DNA of 64,000 nt from assembly GCF_035917275.1 (NCBI RefSeq), contig NZ_CP108509.1:248001-312000 (forward strand). Reading direction: 5' to 3'. Shown piece after piece: positions 20,113-28,018 of the stretch. The first letter of the stretch is position 1. Each line of letters opens with the position of its first letter. The position numbers were made by a program, and so were the translations under genes. The stretch comes from Streptomyces sp. NBC_01237. Lineage in GTDB: Bacteria > Actinomycetota > Actinomycetes > Streptomycetales > Streptomycetaceae. Under the pieces are notes generated by a model. It saw nothing but the letters and a program-made list of their open reading frames with translations, had not been told where the DNA came from and did no database searches.

Positions 20113-20555
20113 TCCGGGATCTGATGGACCGCAGACTCCGGAACCCACCACGGGCCGGCTTCTTCCCACGTGCCCACAGGTCATTCCGGGATAAGACCCC
20201 AGCCGCTGTCGTTGCCAGGTGCGGCGGAGGACGTCGTCCGGATCTCGGCGCTGCCGGCCTCGGCGGTTGCGGTACCGGCGACGGCACCGATCATCAGCGC
20301 GCAGAGGACCGTGACCACGAACACGCGGGCAGACTTCATGACTTCTCCCAGAATTCAGAGTGACGAATGTTCGAAAAGTCCCGTCCGGCGTTGTCCGGCC
20401 GTTCCCCTTCCGCTGTTCCAGGATGATGGGCGCCCGCCCCGGAATCCACAGACGGAACCATTCACCAAGTTCCCCGGCACCAAAGCGGGGGGTGAACGAA
20501 ACGCCCTTCCCGTATCAAACAATGGCAATACGGATGGTCATGGCTGCCCGGAGCC
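19943..20555. repeat. Direct repeat copy 2 (secreted peptide + LuxR HTH segment)
   Basis: Matches 16503-17110 in the same orientation. Shared parts include the region upstream of the peptide gene (for example the bases around 20440-20490), the peptide gene and the LuxR HTH start. Homology stops near 20555 on the right. Confidence 0.85.
20181..20339 (-). CDS. Small secreted peptide, 52 aa, NDSGWG family (copy 2)
   Basis: MKSARVFVVTVLCALMIG signal region, AGTATAEAGSAE junction, and a mature part ending APGNDSGWGLIPE. ATG 20339 follows GGGAGAAGTC. Same length as copy 1, with 15 differences concentrated in the region after the signal peptide and in the last four residues. Retention of reading frame, start site and the APGNDSGWG core in both copies while the neighbouring regulators decayed points to selection on the peptide. 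Function unknown. Confidence 0.8.
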   Translation of the reverse strand: MKSARVFVVTVLCALMIGAVAGTATAEAGSAEIRTTSSAAPGNDSGWGLIPE

Positions 20556-20847
20556 CCGCCGCCGCGGAGCCCGGCGACATGTGGGCCGAAGGCGCCCCCA
20601 CCGCGCCCGACGCCCCGGGAGACGCCTTCAGCCGTCGGCAGGTGCCGGTCACGACAGCCCGGACGCGGCAACGCCTCAGCCTCCGGAAGGGCCCGCCGCG
20701 GGCCGGCCCCACTCCATCGTCGCCGCGCTGAAGCCGGGTGCCGAGGACGCCCTTCGGGCGGCTCAGGACAACGTTCGTCTGCCGGCAGGCGGTCCGCTCA
20801 TGAGCCGGTCCCCCGCCGCCATGGCTCTGACGGCCGTATGCGCGTAC

Positions 20848-21411
20848 TCAGCTGCCGTTGGCGCCGAAGCCTGCGACGGCGAGCCGGAAGGCACGGTCCG
20901 CCTGCATCGCCGGGTCGGTGTAATTCTCGGTGGCCAGGGCGATTCCGACGATCAGTATGAGCAGATCGTCGATCGTGATGTCCGCCCGGACAGTCTGGTC
21001 GTCAATGGCCCTGCGTAGCAGCAGGGCACCGGCCGCACCGATGGCCTGCGCACAGGAGTCCTGAGTGCCCTCGTCCTGGAGGGGCTGATAGGAGAGGACG
21101 TCCGCCAGACCGCGTGCGTCGAGCGAGTAGGCGAGCAGCTCCCGCAGCCATTCCACCAGCGCGGACCGGCTGTCGTGCTCGCCGAGGAGTGTATGAGCAC
21201 GATCGCACAGGCCATGGACGCGCTGATTGAAGACTGCTTCGAGCAGGGCCTTACGGGTGGGGAAGTGGCGCCGCACGGTAGCTGATCCGACGCCCGCGAT
21301 GCGGGCGATCTGCTCCAGGGACGCCTGGGCCCCTTGGGCCGCCACCTCGGCCTCGGCCACGGCGAGGATATGCGTGTAGTTGCGGCGGGCGTCCGAGCGC
21401 TGGCCGGTCAT
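20848..21411 (-). CDS. TetR-family repressor
   Basis: 187 residues with a TetR N-terminal HTH (ILAVAEAEVAAQGAQASLEQ, then IARIAGVGSATVRRHFPTRK) and a helical ligand domain. ATG 21411 follows GGGGAG. It diverges from the NmrA-like gene at 21517 across a 105 bp region with two inverted repeats, the standard layout for a repressor that controls itself and its neighbour. The ligand is unknown; NmrA-like partners often respond to redox state or electrophiles. Confidence 0.92.
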   Translation of the reverse strand: MTGQRSDARRNYTHILAVAEAEVAAQGAQASLEQIARIAGVGSATVRRHFPTRKALLEAVFNQRVHGLCDRAHTLLGEHDSRSALVEWLRELLAYSLDARGLADVLSYQPLQDEGTQDSCAQAIGAAGALLLRRAIDDQTVRADITIDDLLILIVGIALATENYTDPAMQADRAFRLAVAGFGANGS

Positions 21412-21425
21412 GATCTCCCCAACAT

Positions 21426-21486
21426 TGAATAGTGGCGGGCCCCGCCGTATTGTAGCGAAAGCGAAACGGCGTGCCCCGCCGTTTCT
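21426..21486. promoter_or_regulatory. Inverted repeats in the TetR/NmrA divergent promoter
   Basis: A 9-bp perfect inverted repeat, GAAACGGCG with CGCCGTTTC across TGCCC, lies at 21463-21485. A second one, GGCGGG-C-CCCGCC flanked by AATA/TATT, lies at 21434-21446. Either could be the operator of the TetR protein encoded at 20848-21411. Confidence 0.6.
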
Positions 21487-21516
21487 GCTGTGCCTGACCG
21501 CTGAGGAGATGCACAC

Positions 21517-22440
21517 ATGGCCACTGCCACACCACCGGTTCTCGTCACCGGCGCCACCGGTCGCCAAGGCGGTGCCACCGCCCGCGCCCTGCTCGCACAG
21601 GGAACACCGGTGCGCGCCCTGGTCCGCGACCCGAACACGCCACGCGCACGGGCCGTCGAAGAACTCGGCGCCAGCCTGTTCGTCGGCGATCTCACCGAAC
21701 CTGCGACCCTTGAGGCGGCCTTGGACGGCGTGCGGGCCGTCTTCTCCGTGCAGATGCCGGCATACACCGAGCAGGGGTTCGACTTCGCCGGCGAGGTCAG
21801 CCAGGCGGACAACCTGATGACGACCGCGCGGGCCGCCGGTGTGGAGCAGTTCGTCCAGTCCTCCACCAGCGGCGTGGGACAGCACGTCGAGGCCCCGGGC
21901 TGGACCGAAGGACGGTGGGCGGTGATGGAAGTCCCGCTCGGAACGAAGGCTGCGATCCAGGACCGGCTGCGCGAACTCGAATTTCCCTACTGGACGTTGC
22001 TCAAGCCATCGTTCTTCATGGAGAACTTCGAGCCGTCCATGCGGTTCTACTTCCCCCGCGGCGTAGAAGGGGGTCTGGTCACTGTCGTCAAACCGGGCAC
22101 GCACCTGGCGCTCGTAGCAGCCAAGGACGTGGGCCGGGCCGCGGCGGCCGCCATGTCCGCCCCCGCCGAGTTCCACCGAGTGGAACTGGAACTCACCAGC
22201 GACTACCTGACCATGACCGAAATCGCCGAGGTCCTCTCCCGCACCCTGGGCGTCCCGCTGACGGCCCCGGACATGACCGAGGAACAGGCCCGCGCCGCCG
22301 GGATGGGAGACATGGGTGCCACGCACGAGTTCATGGAGGTCGTCGGCCAGCCGGCCCGGCCACAGTTCGCCCGTGCGCTGGGCATCGACCTGACCAGCTT
22401 CGAGGAGTGGGCGCACGAACATCTCGGGACGGCCGCCTGA
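21517..22440 (+). CDS. NmrA-like NAD(P)-binding protein
   Basis: 307 residues of the atypical short-chain dehydrogenase family, with the dinucleotide motif VTGATGRQGG at residues 10-19, DLTEPATLEAAL, and a C-terminal helical region. Members bind NAD(P) and act as redox sensors or quinone/azoreductase-like enzymes; the YxxxK catalytic pair of classical dehydrogenases is not obvious, as expected for NmrA. ATG 21517 lies after GAGGAG. Divergent from and probably repressed by the TetR gene. Confidence 0.9.
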   Translation: MATATPPVLVTGATGRQGGATARALLAQGTPVRALVRDPNTPRARAVEELGASLFVGDLTEPATLEAALDGVRAVFSVQMPAYTEQGFDFAGEVSQADNLMTTARAAGVEQFVQSSTSGVGQHVEAPGWTEGRWAVMEVPLGTKAAIQDRLRELEFPYWTLLKPSFFMENFEPSMRFYFPRGVEGGLVTVVKPGTHLALVAAKDVGRAAAAAMSAPAEFHRVELELTSDYLTMTEIAEVLSRTLGVPLTAPDMTEEQARAAGMGDMGATHEFMEVVGQPARPQFARALGIDLTSFEEWAHEHLGTAA

Positions 22441-22581
22441 GCAGGGAGGTCCGACGGTGCCGCCGTGCTCCTGCTCGACCACGTCGGAGTGAGCCTCGCG
22501 CTCGGCGTGCTCGACCGGCGCCCGGTGGATGCCGACCACCGGGGGCTGCCCCTTTGCGGTCTGCCACGTGAGTGCTGCTGC

Positions 22582-23148
22582 TCAGCGCCTCGTCTCGTAC
22601 CTGGTCAGTAGCACACCGCCGGGAAACGTCCGCGTCTCCACCAGGTTCAGGTTCACCCAGCTGTCCAGCGCGGTGAAGAACGGCGTGCCGCTGCCCACCA
22701 GGACCGGATGCGCGGCGATCACGTACTCATCGATCAGCCCGGCGCGCATGGCCGCCCCGGCGAGCGTTGCGCCTCCGATGTCCATGGGGCCGCCGTCCTC
22801 TGCCTTGAGCCGGGTGATCTCCGCGATCGCGTCGCCGGTGACCAGGCGGGTGTTCCAGTCGACCTTGTCGATCGTCGAGGAGAACACCACCTTCGGCGTG
22901 TCCCGCCAGTTCCGCGCGAACTCGATCTCCGCCGGGGTGACGTCGGGCTGCTGGTCGCCGGTCGGCCAGTAGGAGCTCATCGCCTCCCACAGCTTGCGCC
23001 CATACAGCGACAGGCCACTCGCCTGCTCGTGGTCGAGCCACCACTGGAACAGCTCGTCACTCGGCGGCCCGCTCCAGCCGATGTCGTCGCTGGCCGCGGC
23101 GATGTAGCCGTCCAGGGTCAGGTTCATGCCGTATATCAGTTTGCGCAT
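22582..23148 (-). CDS. Dihydrofolate-reductase-like (RibD C-terminal domain) protein
   Basis: 188 residues with MRKLIYGMNLTLDGYIAA at the N terminus, GLSLYGRKLWEAM, KVVFSSTIDKVDWNTRLV and GGATLAGAAM, the pattern of the small RibD/DHFR-fold reductases. Typical members are about 180-200 residues. ATG 23148 follows AAGGATGG. Converges with the NmrA-like gene. The substrate is unknown; it is not the housekeeping folate enzyme. Confidence 0.9.
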   Translation of the reverse strand: MRKLIYGMNLTLDGYIAAASDDIGWSGPPSDELFQWWLDHEQASGLSLYGRKLWEAMSSYWPTGDQQPDVTPAEIEFARNWRDTPKVVFSSTIDKVDWNTRLVTGDAIAEITRLKAEDGGPMDIGGATLAGAAMRAGLIDEYVIAAHPVLVGSGTPFFTALDSWVNLNLVETRTFPGGVLLTRYETRR

Positions 23149-23889
23149 GGCCCATCCTTCCGTCCGTAAGTGTCCGGCGTATGGACCAGCGTGATCGGTG
23201 CACGGTCCGGGCCCGCCGGTACCCCTCACGCTCGGGGCTCAGCGTGGTGCACTCGGCCGGCCCGGAGAATGCTTGCCGCCCGGCGCGGTCGGGCCGCTGT
23301 GCATACTCCGATCCTCTCGCCGCAACCAGTCCACCGCATCCGGACCGGCCAGGCACTGCGCCTCGGATGGCCTGGAGCGCGGGACATACGGCAGTCCGAT
23401 GCCCCCACATGATGATGGGTGAGCAACTGTCCTCACTGCGGGAGACCGTCGGGCGGAGGGAGTTGACGGTGCAGCTGCACCGAGCCGCCGCTCCCTCCCC
23501 GCTTACCTCCGTCTTTCCGGCTTCGACTCCGGCTCCGGCTCCGGCTCCAGGAGGCCCAACTCCTTCCGCAGCCGGGGCCGTTCCCGTGCGCGGACTTCTC
23601 GAAGCTGACCTGCGGGGACGCGTCGTACAGCGCGTGGGTTCTGTCACGGCTGTTGACAAAGCGGTGACCTGATAGAAACCTAACACCTCGACGACGCAAA
23701 AGATGAACTAAAAAGCTCAAGATGTCGGTAGGACGTCGTCATTCATTGTCAGAGTCCTGCTGGATTCCTGGCGAGAGCCGCTGTTGTTGTCCCCACCTGC
23801 AGCCGGGCGCCGTGCTCGTCGTCATCCTGTTGCGATACGGGGCCGGCAACGCAACGCCGAGCCGTGGCCCAGCGCTTGGAGAGGCCCAT
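23149..23889. other. Intergenic region with an AT-richer promoter-like stretch
   Basis: 741 bp between divergent genes. It contains a dispersed repeat (23282-23356), a run of GGCTCC hexamers near 23525-23550, and an unusually AT-rich stretch at 23650-23720 with TTGACA at about 23653. No gene is supported; the frame open from 23722 is upstream extension of the glucanase gene. Confidence 0.5.
23282..23356. repeat. Dispersed 75-bp repeat, copy 1
   Basis: Matches 60631-60705 in the same orientation with roughly 80% identity, including GGCGCGGTCGGGCCGCTG and ACCGCATCCGGACC. In both places it lies 80-140 bp upstream of a leftward gene. Confidence 0.65.
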
Positions 23890-26800
23890 ATGAGAGGCAA
23901 AATCCTGAGCCTGCGGCTGACGGTCGGCATGCTGATGGCCGGACTGATCGCCGTCGGACTCCTTCCCGTCCACGCCTACGCGGCAGCCGCACCACCACCG
24001 AACATCGCTCTCGGTAGAACCGTGACGGCAGGCGGCGCCCAGGGGGCGTACGTCGCCGGCAACGTCACCGACGGAAGCCAGCAGTCCTACTGGGAGGGCC
24101 CGGCCGGGGCGCTACCGCAGTGGGTACAGCTCGACCTCGGTGCAGGAACCCGGGTCGACCGTGTCGTCCTGAAGCTCCCCACCACCTGGGAGGCCCGTTC
24201 CCAGACCGTCGGGGTGCTCGGCAGCGGCGACGGCGCCGACTTCACCACGCTCGCCGGGCCCCGGTCCCGCGCGTTCGACCCGTCCGAGGCGAACACCGTC
24301 AGCATCGACCTCGGCTCCGCGGCGACCCGGTACCTCCGGATCCGGGTGACGGCGAACACCGGCTGGGACGCCGCCCAGCTCTCCGAGGTCGAGGTCTACG
24401 GCGAGAACGGTTCCGGACCGGTCGATCCACCGCCCGTCGGCACCAACCTGGCGCGCAACAAGCCCATCGAGGCTACCTCGACGACGCAGAACTACGTCGC
24501 GGCCAACGCCAACGACGACAGCACCGCCACCTATTGGGAGTCCGCCGGATTCCCGTCCGGCCTGACGGTGAAGCTCGGCGCCAACGCCGACATCACGGCC
24601 GTCGTCGTCAAGCTCAACCCCGACCAGGTGTGGGGCGCGAGGACGCAGGCGATCGAGGTACTCGGACGCGAGCAGGCCGCTTCCGGCTTCACCTCGCTCA
24701 AGGCACGCGCCGACTACGCGTTCAGCCCCGCCGCCGGGCAGAACACCGTCACCATCCCGGTGACCGGACGCTACGCCGACCTGCGGCTGACCTTCTCCTC
24801 CAACACCGGCGCCCCCGGTGCCCAGGTCGCCGAGTTCCAGGTCGTGGGCACGGCGGCCCCCGGCCCCGACCTCACCGTCACCGATCTGGCCTGGGAGCCG
24901 TCCGCCCCCTCGGAGACGGACCGTGTGACCGTCAACGCCACGGTGCGCAACAGCGGCACCGCCGCTGCCGCCGCCACCACGGTCGAGGTCAGCGTCGAGG
25001 GCGCCGTGGCCGGCTCCGGCCCGGTCGCCGCGCTCGCCGCCGGTGCCTCGGCGACCGTCCCGGTCCAGGTCGGCAAGCGACCCATGGGCCAGTACACCGT
25101 GTCGGCGGTCGTCGACCCGACCGACACCGTCCCCGAGCTGGACAACAGCAACAACAGCCGTACGGCCTCGGCGAAACTGGTCGTCGGTCAGAGTCCCGGG
25201 CCCGACCTCAGGATCACGGGCATCACCACCAACCCGGCGAGCCCCGCCGCCGGATCCGCGGTCACCTTCACCGTCGCGGTCAACAACCGGGGGACGACCG
25301 CCGCCCCGGCCGGTACGGTCACCCGGCTGACCGCCAAAAGCAGCACCCTCAACGGCACCACGGGCACCGTCGCCGCGGGCCAGACGGTCAACGTGCCGAT
25401 CTCCGGCAGCTGGACGGCCACCACCGGTGGGGCGACACTCACCGCGACCGCCGACGCCTCCGGCACGCTCACCGAGACCGACGAGAGCAACAACGTCTTC
25501 ACCCGCTCCCTGGTCGTGGGCCGGGGCGCGGCCGTGCCGTACACCGAGTACGAGGCGGAGGACGCCCGCTACCAGGGCACCCTTCTCACCGCCGACCAGA
25601 AGCGGACCTTCGGCCACACCAACTTCGCCACCGAGTCCTCGGGCCGCAAGTCGGTCCGCCTCAACTCCACAGGGGAGTACGTGGAGTTCACCTCCACCAA
25701 CCCGTCCAACTCCGTCGTCGTGCGCAACTCCGTCCCCGACGCCCCCGCCGGTGGGGGCGCCGAGGCCACCATCAGCCTCTACGCGAACGACGTCTTTGTC
25801 CGGAAGGTGACCCTGTCGTCCAAACACAGCTGGCTGTACGGCAGCACCGACGACCCCGAAGGACTCACCAACCGGCCCGGCGGTGACGCCCGGCGCCTGT
25901 TCGACGAGTCCCACGCACTCCTCGCCCAGTCCTACCCGGCCGGCACGAGATTCCGGCTCCAGCGCGATGCCGACGACCGGGCCTCCTTCTACATCGTCGA
26001 CCTGATCGACCTGGAGCAGGTGGCGCCCCCGGCCGCCAAGCCCGCGAACTGCGTCTCCATCACCGAGTACGGTGCCGTCCCCAACGACGGCATCGACGAC
26101 ACCGACGCCCTCCAGCGGGCGGTGACCGCCGACCAGAACGGGCAGATCCCCTGTGTGTGGATTCCCGCCGGTCAGTGGCGCCAGGAGCAGAAGATCCTCA
26201 CCGACGACCCGCTCGACCGGGGCCAGTTCAATCAGGTGGGTATCCGGGACGTCACCATCCGCGGCGCGGGCATGTGGCACTCCCAGCTGTACACCCTCAC
26301 CCCGCCGCAGGAAGCGGGCGGGATCAACCACCCGCACGAGGGGAACTTCGGCTTCGACATCGACGACAACACACAGATCTCCGACATCGCCATCTTCGGT
26401 TCGGGCACGATCCGCGGCGGCGACGGCAACGCCGAGGGCGGCGTCGGCCTGAACGGGCGCTTCGGCGAGGACACCAAGATCAGCAACGTGTGGATCGAGC
26501 ATGCCAACGTCGGCGTCTGGGCCGGCCGCGACTACTCCAACATCCCCGACCTGTGGGGACCCGGAGACGGCCTCGAATTCAACGGCATGCGGATCCGCAA
26601 CACCTACGCCGACGGCATCAACTTCGCCAATGGCACCCGTAACTCGACCGTCTTCAACTCGTCCTTCCGCAACACCGGGGACGACGCCCTGGCCGTCTGG
26701 GCCAGCAAGTACGTCAAGGACACCTCGGTCGACGTCGGGCACGACAACCACTTCCGCAACAACACGATCCAACTGCCGTGGCGCGCCAACGGCATCGCGG

Positions 26801-27270
26801 TCTACGGCGGTTACGGCAACACCATCGAGAACAACATCATCTCCGACACCATGAACTACCCCGGCATCATGCTGGCGACCGACCACGACCCGCTTCCCTT
26901 CTCCGGGCAGACCCTGATCGCCAACAACGCCCTGCACCGCACCGGCGGCGCGTTCTGGAACGAGGACCAGGAGTTCGGGGCCATCACGCTCTTCGCCCAG
27001 GGCCAGGCCATCCCGGGCGTCACCATCCGGGACACCGAGATCCTCGACTCGACGTACGACGGCATCCAGTTCAAGACGGGTGGCGGCGAGATGCCGAACG
27101 TGAAGATCACCGACGTCCGCATCGACAAATCGGTCAACGGCTCCGGAATCCTCGCGATGAGCGGCGCCCGCGGCAGCGCGACACTGACCGGCGTGACCAT
27201 CACCGACTCGGCCGATGGCGACGTCCGTATCGAGCCCGGTTCGCAGTTCGTCGTCAACAGAACCGGCTGA
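23890..27270 (+). CDS. Secreted GH87-type alpha-1,3-glucanase (mycodextranase) with binding modules
   Basis: 1126 residues. Order: signal peptide (1-31, ending VHAYAAAA), two F5/8 discoidin-like modules (about 35-175 and 183-320), two CARDB domains (about 325-430, 437-540), a CBM35-like module starting VPYTEYEAEDARY (about 546-715), then a GH87 right-handed beta-helix (720-1126) opening SITEYGAVPNDGIDDTDALQ. The adjacent aspartates in NTGDDALAVWA (near 931-932) fit the catalytic pair of this family. It should cut alpha-1,3- or mixed alpha-glucans of fungal walls outside the cell. ATG 23890 preferred over the open frame from 23722 because GGAGAGG precedes it and a clean signal peptide follows. 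Confidence 0.92.
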   Translation: MRGKILSLRLTVGMLMAGLIAVGLLPVHAYAAAAPPPNIALGRTVTAGGAQGAYVAGNVTDGSQQSYWEGPAGALPQWVQLDLGAGTRVDRVVLKLPTTWEARSQTVGVLGSGDGADFTTLAGPRSRAFDPSEANTVSIDLGSAATRYLRIRVTANTGWDAAQLSEVEVYGENGSGPVDPPPVGTNLARNKPIEATSTTQNYVAANANDDSTATYWESAGFPSGLTVKLGANADITAVVVKLNPDQVWGARTQAIEVLGREQAASGFTSLKARADYAFSPAAGQNTVTIPVTGRYADLRLTFSSNTGAPGAQVAEFQVVGTAAPGPDLTVTDLAWEPSAPSETDRVTVNATVRNSGTAAAAATTVEVSVEGAVAGSGPVAALAAGASATVPVQVGKRPMGQYTVSAVVDPTDTVPELDNSNNSRTASAKLVVGQSPGPDLRITGITTNPASPAAGSAVTFTVAVNNRGTTAAPAGTVTRLTAKSSTLNGTTGTVAAGQTVNVPISGSWTATTGGATLTATADASGTLTETDESNNVFTRSLVVGRGAAVPYTEYEAEDARYQGTLLTADQKRTFGHTNFATESSGRKSVRLNSTGEYVEFTSTNPSNSVVVRNSVPDAPAGGGAEATISLYANDVFVRKVTLSSKHSWLYGSTDDPEGLTNRPGGDARRLFDESHALLAQSYPAGTRFRLQRDADDRASFYIVDLIDLEQVAPPAAKPANCVSITEYGAVPNDGIDDTDALQRAVTADQNGQIPCVWIPAGQWRQEQKILTDDPLDRGQFNQVGIRDVTIRGAGMWHSQLYTLTPPQEAGGINHPHEGNFGFDIDDNTQISDIAIFGSGTIRGGDGNAEGGVGLNGRFGEDTKISNVWIEHANVGVWAGRDYSNIPDLWGPGDGLEFNGMRIRNTYADGINFANGTRNSTVFNSSFRNTGDDALAVWASKYVKDTSVDVGHDNHFRNNTIQLPWRANGIAVYGGYGNTIENNIISDTMNYPGIMLATDHDPLPFSGQTLIANNALHRTGGAFWNEDQEFGAITLFAQGQAIPGVTIRDTEILDSTYDGIQFKTGGGEMPNVKITDVRIDKSVNGSGILAMSGARGSATLTGVTITDSADGDVRIEPGSQFVVNRTG

Positions 27271-27291
27271 CGCCTGCCCCCTCCCCACCCC

Positions 27292-27327
27292 GGCAACGGC
27301 GGCCCGCCCCTGCGGGCCGCCGTTGCC
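27292..27327 (+). terminator. Terminator of the GH87 gene
   Basis: A perfect 16-bp stem (27292-27307 with 27312-27327) around a CCCT loop, 21 nt after the stop codon. Confidence 0.9.
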
Positions 27328-27946
27328 AGGAGGTGCGCGAAGCGAGCAGGTCAGTGCGCTCAACCGCCTGACGCCCGCGATTCGATGCGGCCCGGCCCGA
27401 GGGCCGGGGCAGCCCAGGAGTCCCGGCAAGGCGGTGCCCGCGGCCGTCGAACCCAGTCTGTCGAGCGCGGACATCCACATCAGCGGGGACACGCTCTTCA
27501 GCGAGGAGATCAGCACCCGGATCAAGGTCCGCCCCGCGGTTCGCGGAAGCGCTGATGACCGCCCGGGAGATCAAGGCACGTCAGACGCTGGGCCGGAGAC
27601 CGGAGTTGCCGCCTCCGCCCGTGAGTCAGCAGCCGCTGGATGAGCTGTGCGCCAAGGTGGAGCGGATCGCTGACCCGCGTAGGTACAGACCGGCCGTCCG
27701 CGCCGTGATGCCGCAGGTCACGGGCACAAGCTGCGCTGCACCCGGCTCGCGCGGGACGAAGACCTCGGACGATGGGTCACGGCGCAGCGGCTGCCCGCGC
27801 CGCAGCCACACCCGTCCCCGCAGGTTCCCGCGTGCGCGCCTCATGTCGGAGGCGCTCGTACGCTCCGTGATCTCGACAGCGGCCCGAGCACTCCGTTTCC
27901 GGTGGGGTGCTCTTCCTCATTTTCCGACGATGGCTCCGTCAGGGGC
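27328..27946. other. Intergenic region, no gene supported
   Basis: About 620 bp with only short, unconvincing frames. A stretch near 27430-27670 has codon-like composition (frames reading SSADIHISGDTLFSEEIST and TAREIKARQTL) and may be the decayed remains of a gene, but no family could be assigned. Confidence 0.45.
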
Positions 27947-28000
27947 TTGGCGTTGCGGGCTCGTATCCCTAAGTTATGAGCAGAACATGAGTCCCGCTCA
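27947..28000 (+). promoter_or_regulatory. Promoter and TGAG-N5-CTCA operator of the M19-like gene
   Basis: TTGGCG at 27947 and TAAGTT at 27970 are separated by exactly 17 bp. TGAG-TCCCG-CTCA follows at 27988-28000, just before the AAGGA ribosome site. Almost the same block stands at 30236-30289, and the operator core also at 34481-34493. Confidence 0.8.
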
Positions 28001-28018
28001 CATTTAAGGATCTACGCG

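Noticed and set aside
23700..23889. GH87 as member of the TGAG-N5-CTCA regulon
   Set aside because: No such site was found upstream of it.
24112..27525. 1137-codon frame opposite the GH87 gene
   Set aside because: Glycine/valine/aspartate-rich shadow translation without domains; the + strand shows signal peptide and GH87 blocks.
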